Assembly: GCA_029213105.1 (NCBI GenBank) | Contig: JARGNS010000116.1 | Span: 1 to 9,166 of the forward strand | Reading direction: 5' to 3' | DNA from: Planctomycetota bacterium | GTDB lineage: Bacteria; Planctomycetota; PLA2; JAEUHO01 | DNA length: 9,166 bases | In this document: piece after piece, positions 1 to 6,868 of the stretch | Layout: every line of letters begins with the position of its first letter | How positions within the stretch are numbered: position 1 is the first letter of the stretch | The notes under the pieces: generated by a model | Databases searched by the model: none | Seen by the model: the letters and a program-made list of their open reading frames with translations, nothing else | Told to the model about the DNA's origin: nothing | Translations under genes and position numbers: made by a program

Positions 1-1223
1 CGACCACGGACGGCGTCTACATCGATGGGCAGCGCACGGTGACGGGCGACCTGACCGGGCCGATGGCCGCCCACATGGTCCTGCGGGATCCGTCGGTGGA
101 CGTGGCCGTGCTCGAGACGGCCCGGGGCGGCATGCTCAAGCGCGGCATGGGCTATCGGCGCTGCAACGTGGGCGCCGTGCTCAACGTGCAGGCCGATCAT
201 CTGGGCCTGCGCGGCGTGGATACGCTCGAGCAGCTTGCACGCGTGAAGCGCATCGTGATCGAGGCGGCCAAGGACACGGCGGTCCTCAATGCCGACGACC
301 CCCTCTGCCTCAAGATGGCGGCGTACTCCGACGCCGAGCACCTCTGCTACGTCACCATGAACCCGCAGAACGCACTCGTGCGCGAGCACATCCGTTCCGG
401 TGGCTGTGCCGTCGTCTTGGAGGAGGGCATCCGCGGCCACCGCATCGACATCCACGAGAGCGGCGCGCACATGCCGTTGCTCTGGACCAGCGAGATCCCT
501 GCCACGCTGGATGGGCGCGCCATGCACAACGTGCAGAACGCGATGTTCGCTGCGGCCATCACCTTCCGCATGGGGGTGTCCCTCGAGGACGTGCGCACCG
601 GCCTCAAGACGTTCGACACGACCTGGTTCCAGGCGCCCGGTCGCATGAACGTGTTCGACGAGCATCCCTTCAAGGTCATCCTCGACTACGGGCACAACCC
701 GGCTGCCGTGAAGGCGATGGTCGACCTGTCCGATCGCCTCGACGTCCACGGGCGCCGGTTGGTGCTGTTGGCTGCACCGGGGGATCGCCGCGACGAAGAT
801 GTCGCCGAGATCGCACGGATCGCGGCAGGGCACTTCGACCACTACATCCTGCGGCGTGACGACAGCCTGCGGGGGCGCGAGCCGAGCGAGATCCCGGATC
901 TGCTCCGGAAGCACCTGCGGGATGCCGGTGTCGAAGAGGAACGCATCCAGATCATCCCGGACGAGACCGAGGCCACGGAAGCCGCCTTGCGCTTTGCGTC
1001 CCAGGACGACCTGTTGTTGGTCTTCGGCGACGACATCGCCCGCTGCTGGAAGCAGATTACGGGTTTCCAGCCCGACGGCGCCGGCGAACGCACGGCGTCG
1101 AACGTGCAGCCCGCCCCGGCTCCCGCGAGTGCAGCTCCGGCCACGGCGTACTACAGCAGCGACGACCTCGTCCACGACGACCGTGGCGTGCACCTGCCGC
1201 GCGACACGGAAGAGTCGGACTAG
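1..1223 (+). CDS. cphA: Cyanophycin synthetase, C-terminal Mur-ligase part (5' end outside window)
   Basis: CphA polymerises cyanophycin (multi-L-arginyl-poly-L-aspartate) in the cytoplasm. Its ATP-grasp domain adds aspartate to the backbone, and its Mur-ligase domain joins arginine to the aspartate side chain. Reading starts at base 3 and about 406 residues are visible, beginning with TTDGVYIDGQ, the stretch that follows the Mur P-loop in CphA. Further hallmarks are VLETARGGMLKRGMGY, NVQADHLG, VLNADDP, DYGHNP (684-701) and FGDD (1023-1034) followed by WKQI. The N domain, ATP-grasp domain and P-loop must lie upstream. The GTG at 39 is internal to the domain and is not the start. The last 50 or so residues form a Pro/Ala-rich then acidic tail beyond the usual WKQI end. 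The next gene, a paralogue, starts 9 bases downstream, so the two are probably co-transcribed. Identity as a CphA-type Mur ligase is very secure; cyanophycin as product assumes a normal ATP-grasp half upstream. Confidence 0.93.
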   Translation, partial: TTDGVYIDGQRTVTGDLTGPMAAHMVLRDPSVDVAVLETARGGMLKRGMGYRRCNVGAVLNVQADHLGLRGVDTLEQLARVKRIVIEAAKDTAVLNADDPLCLKMAAYSDAEHLCYVTMNPQNALVREHIRSGGCAVVLEEGIRGHRIDIHESGAHMPLLWTSEIPATLDGRAMHNVQNAMFAAAITFRMGVSLEDVRTGLKTFDTTWFQAPGRMNVFDEHPFKVILDYGHNPAAVKAMVDLSDRLDVHGRRLVLLAAPGDRRDEDVAEIARIAAGHFDHYILRRDDSLRGREPSEIPDLLRKHLRDAGVEEERIQIIPDETEATEAALRFASQDDLLLVFGDDIARCWKQITGFQPDGAGERTASNVQPAPAPASAAPATAYYSSDDLVHDDRGVHLPRDTEESD

Positions 1224-1232
1224 GCCGCTTCC

Positions 1233-2894
1233 GTGCAGTTGCTCGACTCCCGGCGTCTCACCGGTGCCAACCTGATCATGGCTTCCGCCGGTCCCGTCGT
1301 GGACATCGCGGTGGCCGAGGCGGAAGCCGACGCCGTCGTCGCGGCGTGGCGGAGCAACCTCGCTCGCATGCTGCCGGCCGTCGGCATCGAGGGCGCCACC
1401 TTGCACGTGCGCCGCTTTGACGGCGGAGCGAGCCTCGCCTTCACGGCGCCCATCGATGTGCTCTACGCGGCCTGCGAGGTGAACGAGTGGGCGCTCGAGG
1501 GGGGAGACTTCGAGGAAGCGTGTCAGCGCTTGAAGGCGGAGGTCGACGCCGAGCGCAATCCGGCCCTGCTCGCGTTGCGTGCGGCGGCCGCCGAGCGTGG
1601 CGTGGCGTTCTTGTGGGATGACGACCTGGCGTCCGTGGGGCTCGGTGTGGGCTCGCGCTCCTGGCCGGCCGACGCCCTGCCTGCACCCGGCGACGTGCCG
1701 TGGGGCGATGTCCACGACATCCCCGTGGTGATGGTCACCGGCACGAACGGCAAGTCGACCACGGTGCGGCTTCTGGCCGCGATGGTGGAAGCCGCCGGGA
1801 AGGTCCCCGGGCTTTCCTCGACGGACTGGATCCGCGTCGGAGAGGACGTGCTCGATACCGGGGACTACTCGGGACCCGGCGGCGCGCGCGCGGTCCTGCG
1901 TGACACGCGCTGCGAGATCGCCATCCTCGAGACGGCGCGCGGCGGCATGCTGCGGCGTGGGCTCGGGTACGAGCGCGCCGATGCCGTGGCGATCCTCAAC
2001 GTCGCCGAGGACCACCTTGGCGAGTGGGGCATCGGCGACCTCGAGGGCCTCGTCGACGCGAAGTTCATCCTCGCCCAGGGTGTGAAGCCGGGTGGGGCGC
2101 TCGTGCTCAATGCGGATGAGCCGCCGGTGCTCGATCGGGGACGGGCGCTGGACGCGGCGCGCACGCTCTGGTTCGCACTCGACGCGGCACATCCCCAACT
2201 CGTGAGCCACGCCGCGGCAGGGGGCGAGACGGCCTGCGTCGCGGAGGGCATGCTCTGCCTCGGTCGCGGTGCGACGCGCCAGCCCCTGGCCGCCGAGGTC
2301 GACGTGCCGGTCACCTTCGGTGCCAAGGCGCGCTTCAACACCTCCAACGCCCTCGCTGCGGCCGCGCTGGCCGCGTGCGCCGGCCTCGAGCCGGCGGCCA
2401 TTGCCGCCGGGCTGACGCAGTTCGAGAGCTCGCCGAGCCTCAACCCGGGACGCGGCAACCTCTTCGAGATCGACGGGGTCACGGTGTTCGCCGACTTCGC
2501 CCACAACCCGCACGGCACGCACGCGATCTTCGCCATGGCGCGCGCGTTCGAGGCGGCGCGCGTGGGGATCCTGCTCGGGCAGGCCGGCGACCGGACGGAT
2601 GCGGATGTGCGTGCGCTCGTCGAGGCGACCTGGTCAGCCCAGCCGGACCTCATCGTCGTGAAGGCCATGGACCGCCACCTGCGGGGTCGAGCCGAGGGCG
2701 AGATGATCGCCCTGATCGACAGCGAGTTGGCGCGTGTGGGGGCGCCGGCCGAACGGATCGAGCATGCCGGCAGCGAGCTGGAGGCTGCGGAGCGCGCCCT
2801 CGCCTGGGCGCAGCCCGGTGACCTGCTGCTCCTCTTGCTGCACGCTCAGCGGGCCGAGGTGCTCGCGCTGCTCCACGAGCGTGCCGGCGTGTAG
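1233..2894 (+). CDS. CphA-like Mur ligase lacking the ATP-grasp domain
   Basis: This 553-residue protein is a paralogue of the preceding cyanophycin synthetase. Residues 4-165 resemble the CphA N-terminal region: RRLTGANL near the start, and a VGLGVGSRSWP segment (135-145) that recalls the QLGYG..QRR stretch just before the CphA ATP-grasp core. The chain then passes directly to a Mur P-loop, GTNGKST (170-176), with no ATP-grasp core. The Mur half is complete: ILETARGGMLRRGLGY (231-246), NVAEDHLG (256-263), a conserved lysine at 277 that matches the carbamylated-lysine region of Mur ligases, VLNADEP (291-297) and DFAHNP (421-426). The FGDD..WKQ end of CphA is replaced by a leucine-rich LLLLLLHAQR. 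By family, Mur ligases form amide bonds through an acyl-phosphate made with ATP. The inferred role is side-chain ligation onto cyanophycin or a related peptide. The GTG start is chosen because RRLTG follows it at once and the gap to cphA is 9 bases; a weak GGAAGAG at about 1208-1214 is the only nearby purine-rich site. Confidence 0.85.
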   Translation: MQLLDSRRLTGANLIMASAGPVVDIAVAEAEADAVVAAWRSNLARMLPAVGIEGATLHVRRFDGGASLAFTAPIDVLYAACEVNEWALEGGDFEEACQRLKAEVDAERNPALLALRAAAAERGVAFLWDDDLASVGLGVGSRSWPADALPAPGDVPWGDVHDIPVVMVTGTNGKSTTVRLLAAMVEAAGKVPGLSSTDWIRVGEDVLDTGDYSGPGGARAVLRDTRCEIAILETARGGMLRRGLGYERADAVAILNVAEDHLGEWGIGDLEGLVDAKFILAQGVKPGGALVLNADEPPVLDRGRALDAARTLWFALDAAHPQLVSHAAAGGETACVAEGMLCLGRGATRQPLAAEVDVPVTFGAKARFNTSNALAAAALAACAGLEPAAIAAGLTQFESSPSLNPGRGNLFEIDGVTVFADFAHNPHGTHAIFAMARAFEAARVGILLGQAGDRTDADVRALVEATWSAQPDLIVVKAMDRHLRGRAEGEMIALIDSELARVGAPAERIEHAGSELEAAERALAWAQPGDLLLLLLHAQRAEVLALLHERAGV

Positions 2895-2895
2895 G

Positions 2896-2926
2896 CCGGG
2901 CCCGCCCGGGTGGGGTCAGCCGACCC
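2896..2926. terminator. GC-rich hairpin pair between convergent genes
   Basis: Two small inverted repeats lie back to back at the meeting point of the Mur-ligase gene and the aminotransferase gene. CCGGG (2896-2900) pairs with CCCGG (2905-2909), and GGGTC (2913-2917) pairs with GACCC (2922-2926), each with a 4-base loop. The second overlaps the aminotransferase stop codon. Neither is followed by a T-tract on either strand, so they may only assist termination from both sides or may be chance in GC-rich DNA. Confidence 0.25.
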
Positions 2927-4430
2927 GCGGGCCGTGCAGGATCGCGTCGCGCGTCGCGTCGACGATCAGCTGGAGCTCAGCCGTCGTCACCGCGAAGTGC
3001 GGAGTGAAGCGCAGCGCGTTCTGCCCCCCGTGGATGACGCCGATGCCCTTCGTGCGCATGTACGTCTCGGTGCTGTTCTCGCCGTGCACGCGGAAGCGCT
3101 GCGCGTCGAGCTCGCACGCTACGAGCAGCCCCGTGCCTTCGATGCCCGTGATCGCGCCGTCGAACTCGGCCGCCAGGGCCTCGAGCATCTGCACGAGCTC
3201 GGCGCCGCGGGTGCGGATGTTGGCGCGCAGCTCCGGCGTGAGGGATGCCAGCACCGCGGCGCCGACGTCCATGGCGCGCGGCGACGTCGTCATGGTGTTG
3301 CCGTAGATGCCCGTGCGGAACAGGCCGACGGCCGGGCAGCCCAGGGCCAGGACGGAAAGCGGGAACTGACCCGCATTCAGTGCCTTCGAGTAGGTCTCGA
3401 GATCCGGCGGAACGCAGTCCTCGAAGCCGGGATAGTCGATCACCGAAAGCACGCCGTGTGCGCGCAGGCCGGCCTGGATCGAGTCGATGAAGAGCATGGC
3501 GCCATGGGCGGTCGTCAACTCGCGCGCGACGTCATAGAACGCGCGCGTGAGGCCGACGCCCGGGTTGCCCTCGCCCATGACGGGCTCCATGAACAACGCC
3601 TCGATGAAGACGCCGTCGTTCTCGGCCTGGGCGAAGGCCGCGTGCAGTGCGTCGATGTCGTTCGCTTCGACGGTGTGGATCGGGTCGCTGTCGCGGAAGG
3701 TCGCCAGATGGGCGGCGTAGGTCTTCCAGCCGGAGTCCGAGTACATGGCGGGACGCTGCGTGCGGCCGTGGAAGCCTCCGCGCAGACCGAGACGCCGGAT
3801 GGGCTTGCCGGCATGGCGGCCCCCCGGATCGGTCATCTGTTTCGCGTTCATGTCGACGATGCGCGCGGCGACGGTCACCGACTCCGAGCCGCTGTTGAGA
3901 AACAGGAACCCCGGGAACGGGCAGCCGCCGTCGTGCGTGTGGCCGATCTCGGCCTTGAGAGCGCCGACGAGGTGCATCTGGGCGGCGTTGGGCGTCATGA
4001 CGTTGGCCATCGCCTGCGGGCGGGCGAGGGCTGCGAGGACATGCTCCGGCGTGTGCCCCTGGCCGAGCATGCCGTAGCCGCCCGAGTCGTGCAGCACGGC
4101 GCCCTTCATGGTGACGACCCACGGACCCGCCGCGCCGAGGGCGACATACGGGTTCACGAGGAAGTCGCCGTAGAAGTTCACGATCGACGCCTGGACGCGC
4201 GTGATCTGGTCGGCCTCGTCCGCGTCGAGCAGCGCCGGTGTCGTCTCGCGTAGCTCCAGATGACGCGTGTGGGCCATGGCGATGGCGCGTTCGAGGTCCG
4301 CGTCCGTGGCGAGGAAGCGTACGAGCACGTCGTCGGCAAGACCGGTGGTCAGGCGTGCGCCGCCGACGGCGCGCAGGGCGTCCAGTTGCTCGAGCGGGGC
4401 AGACGGGGAGGGGACGGAGGCGCTGGGCAT
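2916..4430 (-). CDS. Class-III PLP-dependent aminotransferase
   Basis: This 504-residue cytoplasmic enzyme has the fold-type I, class-III aminotransferase pattern. By family it moves an amino group, often from an omega-amino or alpha-amino donor, to a 2-oxo acid using pyridoxal phosphate. Visible motifs in order are NSGSES (179-184, cofactor phosphate region), FHGRT (220-224), MEPVMGEG (281-288), FIDSIQAG (314-321, Asp316 for the pyridine nitrogen), TYSKALNAGQFPLS (346-359, Lys349 the likely Schiff-base lysine) and GNTMTTSP (377-384). The usual DEVQTG motif reads DSIQAG here, so the family's conserved Glu and Thr are replaced. An N-terminal stretch of about 85 residues precedes the region that resembles the core, and the total is longer than the usual 400-460 residues. 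The ATG at 4430 has AGGAA (4438-4442) 7 nt upstream. It runs convergent to the cyanophycin-type genes. Substrate is not identifiable; GABA, ornithine and lysine transaminases are all relatives. Confidence 0.88.
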   Translation of the reverse strand: MPSASVPSPSAPLEQLDALRAVGGARLTTGLADDVLVRFLATDADLERAIAMAHTRHLELRETTPALLDADEADQITRVQASIVNFYGDFLVNPYVALGAAGPWVVTMKGAVLHDSGGYGMLGQGHTPEHVLAALARPQAMANVMTPNAAQMHLVGALKAEIGHTHDGGCPFPGFLFLNSGSESVTVAARIVDMNAKQMTDPGGRHAGKPIRRLGLRGGFHGRTQRPAMYSDSGWKTYAAHLATFRDSDPIHTVEANDIDALHAAFAQAENDGVFIEALFMEPVMGEGNPGVGLTRAFYDVARELTTAHGAMLFIDSIQAGLRAHGVLSVIDYPGFEDCVPPDLETYSKALNAGQFPLSVLALGCPAVGLFRTGIYGNTMTTSPRAMDVGAAVLASLTPELRANIRTRGAELVQMLEALAAEFDGAITGIEGTGLLVACELDAQRFRVHGENSTETYMRTKGIGVIHGGQNALRFTPHFAVTTAELQLIVDATRDAILHGPRVG

Positions 4431-4437
4431 CGGCGGA

Positions 4438-4442
4438 TTCCT
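4438..4442 (-). promoter_or_regulatory. Ribosome binding site of the aminotransferase gene
   Basis: The minus strand reads AGGAA with a 7-nt spacer to the ATG at 4430. It supports that start and matches the spacing seen before the SUMF1-domain and DJ-1-family genes. Confidence 0.6.
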
Positions 4443-4493
4443 GGCCGGCAGCGGGGCACGCCGCCGTGAAACCCATCATGCCCGCAGCGCGGC

Positions 4494-4517
4494 GGGGGGG
4501 CTTCTTCTGGCCCCCCC
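4494..4517. other. Perfect 8-bp G/C hairpin in the aminotransferase leader
   Basis: Seven G and a C (4494-4501) pair perfectly with a G and seven C (4510-4517) around an 8-base pyrimidine-rich loop, TTCTTCTG. It lies 63 bases upstream of the aminotransferase ATG, so it would sit in that transcript's 5' leader if the promoter is further up. No T-tract follows on either strand, so it is not a standard terminator. It could be a leader stem, a transcription roadblock or an mRNA-stabilising element. The two 7-base homopolymer runs are also places where read errors occur. Confidence 0.4.
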
Positions 4518-4754
4518 AGGCCAGCTATTGGGGCTCTACGGCCCTTTCCGGGGATCCTACGGGCAATTCGTCCGGGTTTGCGGGGCCACGCCGCGCGATG
4601 GGAGGTAGGGTGCATGCGACAGAACTGCTAGCGCGTTTCCGATGATCGTCCCGTGGACCTCCAAGTCCGCTTCTTTCGCCGGCTCGCAACGGCGGCCTGT
4701 CAGCAATCAACAGCCCGATTCGTGGCCACCTCGGTGACCCAGGGCTTCTCATTC

Positions 4755-4759
4755 AAGGA
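4755..4759 (+). promoter_or_regulatory. Likely ribosome binding site of the RRM protein gene
   Basis: AAGGA precedes the ATG at 4773 by 13 nt, a somewhat long spacer. It is the only purine-rich site close to this start, and the RRM begins four residues into the protein, which supports 4773 over upstream in-frame starts. Confidence 0.45.
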
Positions 4760-4772
4760 TTCCAGATCTCTT

Positions 4773-5063
4773 ATGTCTCAGAACAAGCTCTACGTGGGCA
4801 ACCTGTCGTGGAACAGCACCGAGGATGACGTCAACGACGCCTTCTCGGCCTTCGGCAATGTCACCAGCGTCAACCTCATCATGGACCGCGAGACCGGCCG
4901 CCCCCGCGGCTTCGGCTTCGTCGAAATGAGCAGCGACAGCGAGGCTCAGGCCGCGATCGAGGGCCTCGATGGCCGCGATCTCGACGGTCGCAACCTCAAG
5001 GTCAACCTTGCCAAGCCGCGCGAGTCGCACGGCGGTGGCGGTGGTCGTCGCGACCGCTGGTAG
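4773..5063 (+). CDS. Small single-RRM RNA-binding protein
   Basis: This is a 96-residue cytoplasmic protein made of one RNA recognition motif and a short Gly/Arg tail. RNP2 is LYVGNL (6-11) and RNP1 is RGFGFVEM (45-52); both carry the aromatic residues that stack on RNA bases (Tyr7, Phe47, Phe49). DRETGRPRGFGFV between strands 2 and 3 is typical of bacterial and plastid glycine-rich RRM proteins. The tail GGGGGRRDRW (87-96) is a short form of the Gly-rich tail of cyanobacterial Rbp proteins. Family members bind single-stranded RNA, and some are cold-induced, acting as RNA chaperones or in mRNA localisation; which applies here is unknown. An in-frame start at 4653 would add 40 residues with no RRM similarity, so 4773 is preferred. 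The gene stands alone, divergent from the aminotransferase, with its own strong terminator 44 bases after the stop, which suggests a monocistronic and possibly abundant mRNA. Confidence 0.93.
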   Translation: MSQNKLYVGNLSWNSTEDDVNDAFSAFGNVTSVNLIMDRETGRPRGFGFVEMSSDSEAQAAIEGLDGRDLDGRNLKVNLAKPRESHGGGGGRRDRW

Positions 5064-5106
5064 ACGCCTTCCCAGATAGCAGGCCTTGCGCCTGCCATCC
5101 CACGTT

Positions 5107-5142
5107 CGATCGGCCGGGCTTGTCCCGGCCGGTCGTCGTTTT
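5107..5142 (+). terminator. Rho-independent terminator of the RRM protein gene
   Basis: CGATCGGCCGGG (5107-5118) pairs with CCCGGCCGGTCG (5124-5135) around the loop CTTGT: a 12-bp stem with one G-T pair. It is followed by TCGTTTT (5136-5142). It begins 44 bases after the stop of the RRM gene. The same stem may slow transcripts arriving from the Sel1-repeat gene on the minus strand, but there it lacks a downstream T-tract. Confidence 0.85.
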
Positions 5143-5177
5143 GGGCCGGTCGTCGTTTTGGGCCAGTCGTCGTTTTG
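5127..5177 (+). repeat. Three 17-bp tandem repeats derived from the terminator tail
   Basis: GGCCGGTCGTCGTTTTG occurs at 5127-5143 and 5144-5160 without change, and at 5161-5177 with one substitution (GGCCAGTCG). A partial fourth unit, GGCC, follows at 5178. The first unit is the 3' arm and T-tract of the intrinsic terminator, so the array repeats that half of the terminator. The 9-base GGCCGGTCG of the second unit could also pair with the left arm (5107-5115). Confidence 0.9.
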
Positions 5178-5217
5178 GGCCTGACCGCTCGTTCGGAAGA
5201 CCCGCCGCGCCGCGCGC

Positions 5218-6825
5218 CTAGCGCAGCGCCTCCAGCCGCGCCAGCGTGGCCGCCACCTTGGCACGCAGCCCGTCGAGCTTCTGCTCCGCACGCAGGCGTT
5301 GCTCGTTCGTGAGCTCCCGCGCCACCTCCGCGCGGGCCTCGCCCGCACGCTCGTCGCCACGCTCGGCGGCGATGGTGAACCAGGCGTAGGCGAGATCCAG
5401 CTGGCGGTGGACGACGCGCCCGCTGCGGTAGAGCACCGCGAGGCGCCGCTGGGCCTCCGGGTGGCCCGCCTCCGCCGCGAAGCGGAACCAATCGAACGCC
5501 ACCTTGCCGTTGATGCCGACCCCGCCCGCGCCCGTGTAGAGCATGTGCGCGACCTGGGCGCCGGATTCCACGTCGCCGAGGCGCCACGCGCGGACGTAGT
5601 AGTCCATCGCGGTCGCGCCGTTGCGACGAACCCCGCGGCCGTCGAAGTAGAGGTCGCCGAGGACGCGCAGGGCCAGGGGGTCCTTGCGCTTCGCGGCCTT
5701 CTCCAGCAGCACGCGCGCCCGGGTGGCGTCCCGTACGCCGCCCTCGCCCTCGAGCAGCATGAACGCGAGCTCCACGCACGCGTCCTCATGGTCCTGGGCG
5801 GCGGCCTTCGCGAGCCAGTGCTTGGCCTTGGCCGGGTTCTTGGCGATGCCCCGCCCGAGGCGGTACGACACGCCGAGGTTGTACTGGCCGTGGTGGAGGC
5901 CCGCCCGGGCGGCGCCCGCGAACAGGCGGGTGGCCCGCTGCGCGTCCTTCGGGACGCCGCGGCCATCCACGTACAGCACGCCCAGCTCGTTCTGGGCCAG
6001 GGGCGAGGAGGCGCTGGCGGCGCTCAAGAGCTTGGCGGCCTCCGCCGGGTTCGGCGTCACGCCGTCGCCGCTCATGAGCGCCATGCCCAGGGCGAGCATG
6101 GCTTCGGCGTGGCCGCCGGCGGCAGCCTTGCGCACCCACGCCAAGGCGGCGGTCGAGCTGGGGGCGATGCCGACGCCGTCGGCGTAGGCGAGCGAGAGTC
6201 GGTAGGCACCCTCGGCGTTGCCGGCCTCCGCGGCGCGCTTGAAGAGTGCGGTGGCGCGCGCCAGGTCCTGGTCCACCCCTTCGCCGTTGGCGTAGAGCAC
6301 ACCCAGCTTGAGCATCGAGAGCGGCGAGCCGCGGTCGACGCCGACGAGGTACCACGTGCGGGCCGCGGCCAGATCGACGGGCACGCCGAGCCCCTGCTGA
6401 TGGATCCAGCCGAGGCCATCGGCGCCCTCGGCCGAGCCGAGAGCCGCGGCCTCCGCGTAGTAGTCCAGTGCGCGCTGGGGGTCCTTCGGGACCCCGTCGC
6501 CCTCGAGGTAGCGCTCGGCCAAGGTCAGCAGGGCGTACTCGCTGCCCGCATCCGCGGCACGCTCGTACCACTGCAGCGCCTTGGCGGGGTCGTGGGCCTG
6601 GCTGCGCGCGTAGGCGTAGTAGTCCGCGAGGATGCCCATGGCCGTGGCGTCGCCGCCTTCGGCCTTGGCCGTGACCGTCGCGAAGGCCGGCACGGCGAGC
6701 TCGCCCTTCGGGTCCACGACGGCCAGGAAGTCAGCCGGCGCGTCCTCGGCCCATGCAGCAGAGGCGGCGAGGAGCAGCCACAGGGTGGCCGCGAGAGTGA
6801 TCGGGTGCAGGGCGCGGATGTGCAT
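5218..6825 (-). CDS. Exported Sel1-repeat protein (about 12 repeats)
   Basis: This 535-residue protein starts with a Sec signal peptide: MHIR, then a hydrophobic stretch (9-24) and an AWA-ED cleavage site after residue 26. From about residue 57 to 490 it is a run of about 12 Sel1-like repeats of 35-37 residues, each close to A..LG.LY..G.GV..D...A..WY..AA..G. The last 44 residues are charged and probably a helix or short coiled coil. Sel1 repeats build an alpha-solenoid that binds other proteins; in bacteria they act as adaptors in envelope, secretion and signalling complexes. No enzymatic domain is seen, so a periplasmic scaffold role is the inference. The frame is open well upstream on the minus strand, but the ATG at 6825 is the start that gives a signal peptide at the N-terminus. 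No clear ribosome binding site precedes it. It is the last gene of the probable three-gene operon, 43 bases after the SUMF1-domain gene. Confidence 0.9.
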   Translation of the reverse strand: MHIRALHPITLAATLWLLLAASAAWAEDAPADFLAVVDPKGELAVPAFATVTAKAEGGDATAMGILADYYAYARSQAHDPAKALQWYERAADAGSEYALLTLAERYLEGDGVPKDPQRALDYYAEAAALGSAEGADGLGWIHQQGLGVPVDLAAARTWYLVGVDRGSPLSMLKLGVLYANGEGVDQDLARATALFKRAAEAGNAEGAYRLSLAYADGVGIAPSSTAALAWVRKAAAGGHAEAMLALGMALMSGDGVTPNPAEAAKLLSAASASSPLAQNELGVLYVDGRGVPKDAQRATRLFAGAARAGLHHGQYNLGVSYRLGRGIAKNPAKAKHWLAKAAAQDHEDACVELAFMLLEGEGGVRDATRARVLLEKAAKRKDPLALRVLGDLYFDGRGVRRNGATAMDYYVRAWRLGDVESGAQVAHMLYTGAGGVGINGKVAFDWFRFAAEAGHPEAQRRLAVLYRSGRVVHRQLDLAYAWFTIAAERGDERAGEARAEVARELTNEQRLRAEQKLDGLRAKVAATLARLEALR

Positions 6826-6868
6826 CCATGCAGGATAGCCGTGTCGTGCGGCCCGGGGGGCGAGAGGC

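Larger units (their letters stand above)
4431..4772. promoter_or_regulatory. Divergent intergenic region
   Basis: These 342 bases separate the aminotransferase start (minus strand) from the RNA-binding protein start (plus strand), so promoters for both should lie here. I could not find a -35/-10 pair with acceptable spacing on either strand. An open frame runs upstream of the RNA-binding protein from 4653, but its translation has no RRM-like content and starts without a clear ribosome binding site, so it is treated as leader. The one clear structure is the hairpin at 4494-4517. Confidence 0.5.

Noticed and set aside
2910..4253. A 447-codon open frame on the plus strand opposite the aminotransferase gene
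   Set aside because: Its translation is Arg/Ala/Val/Asp-rich with no recognisable domain, and the opposite strand carries clear aminotransferase motifs. Long antisense open frames are expected at this GC content.
4540..4640. A sigma-70-like promoter for the RRM gene (TTGCGG with TAGGGT)
   Set aside because: The spacing is about 22 bases, too long for a normal -35/-10 pair, and the -10 match is poor.
4653..4772. A 40-residue N-terminal extension of the RRM protein
   Set aside because: The extension has no RRM-like features, and RRM proteins of this type start just before RNP2, as the ATG at 4773 does.
5127..5177. The 17-bp tandem repeats as a CRISPR array or phage attachment site
   Set aside because: There are no unique spacers between units and no cas or integrase gene nearby; the units match the adjacent terminator arm.
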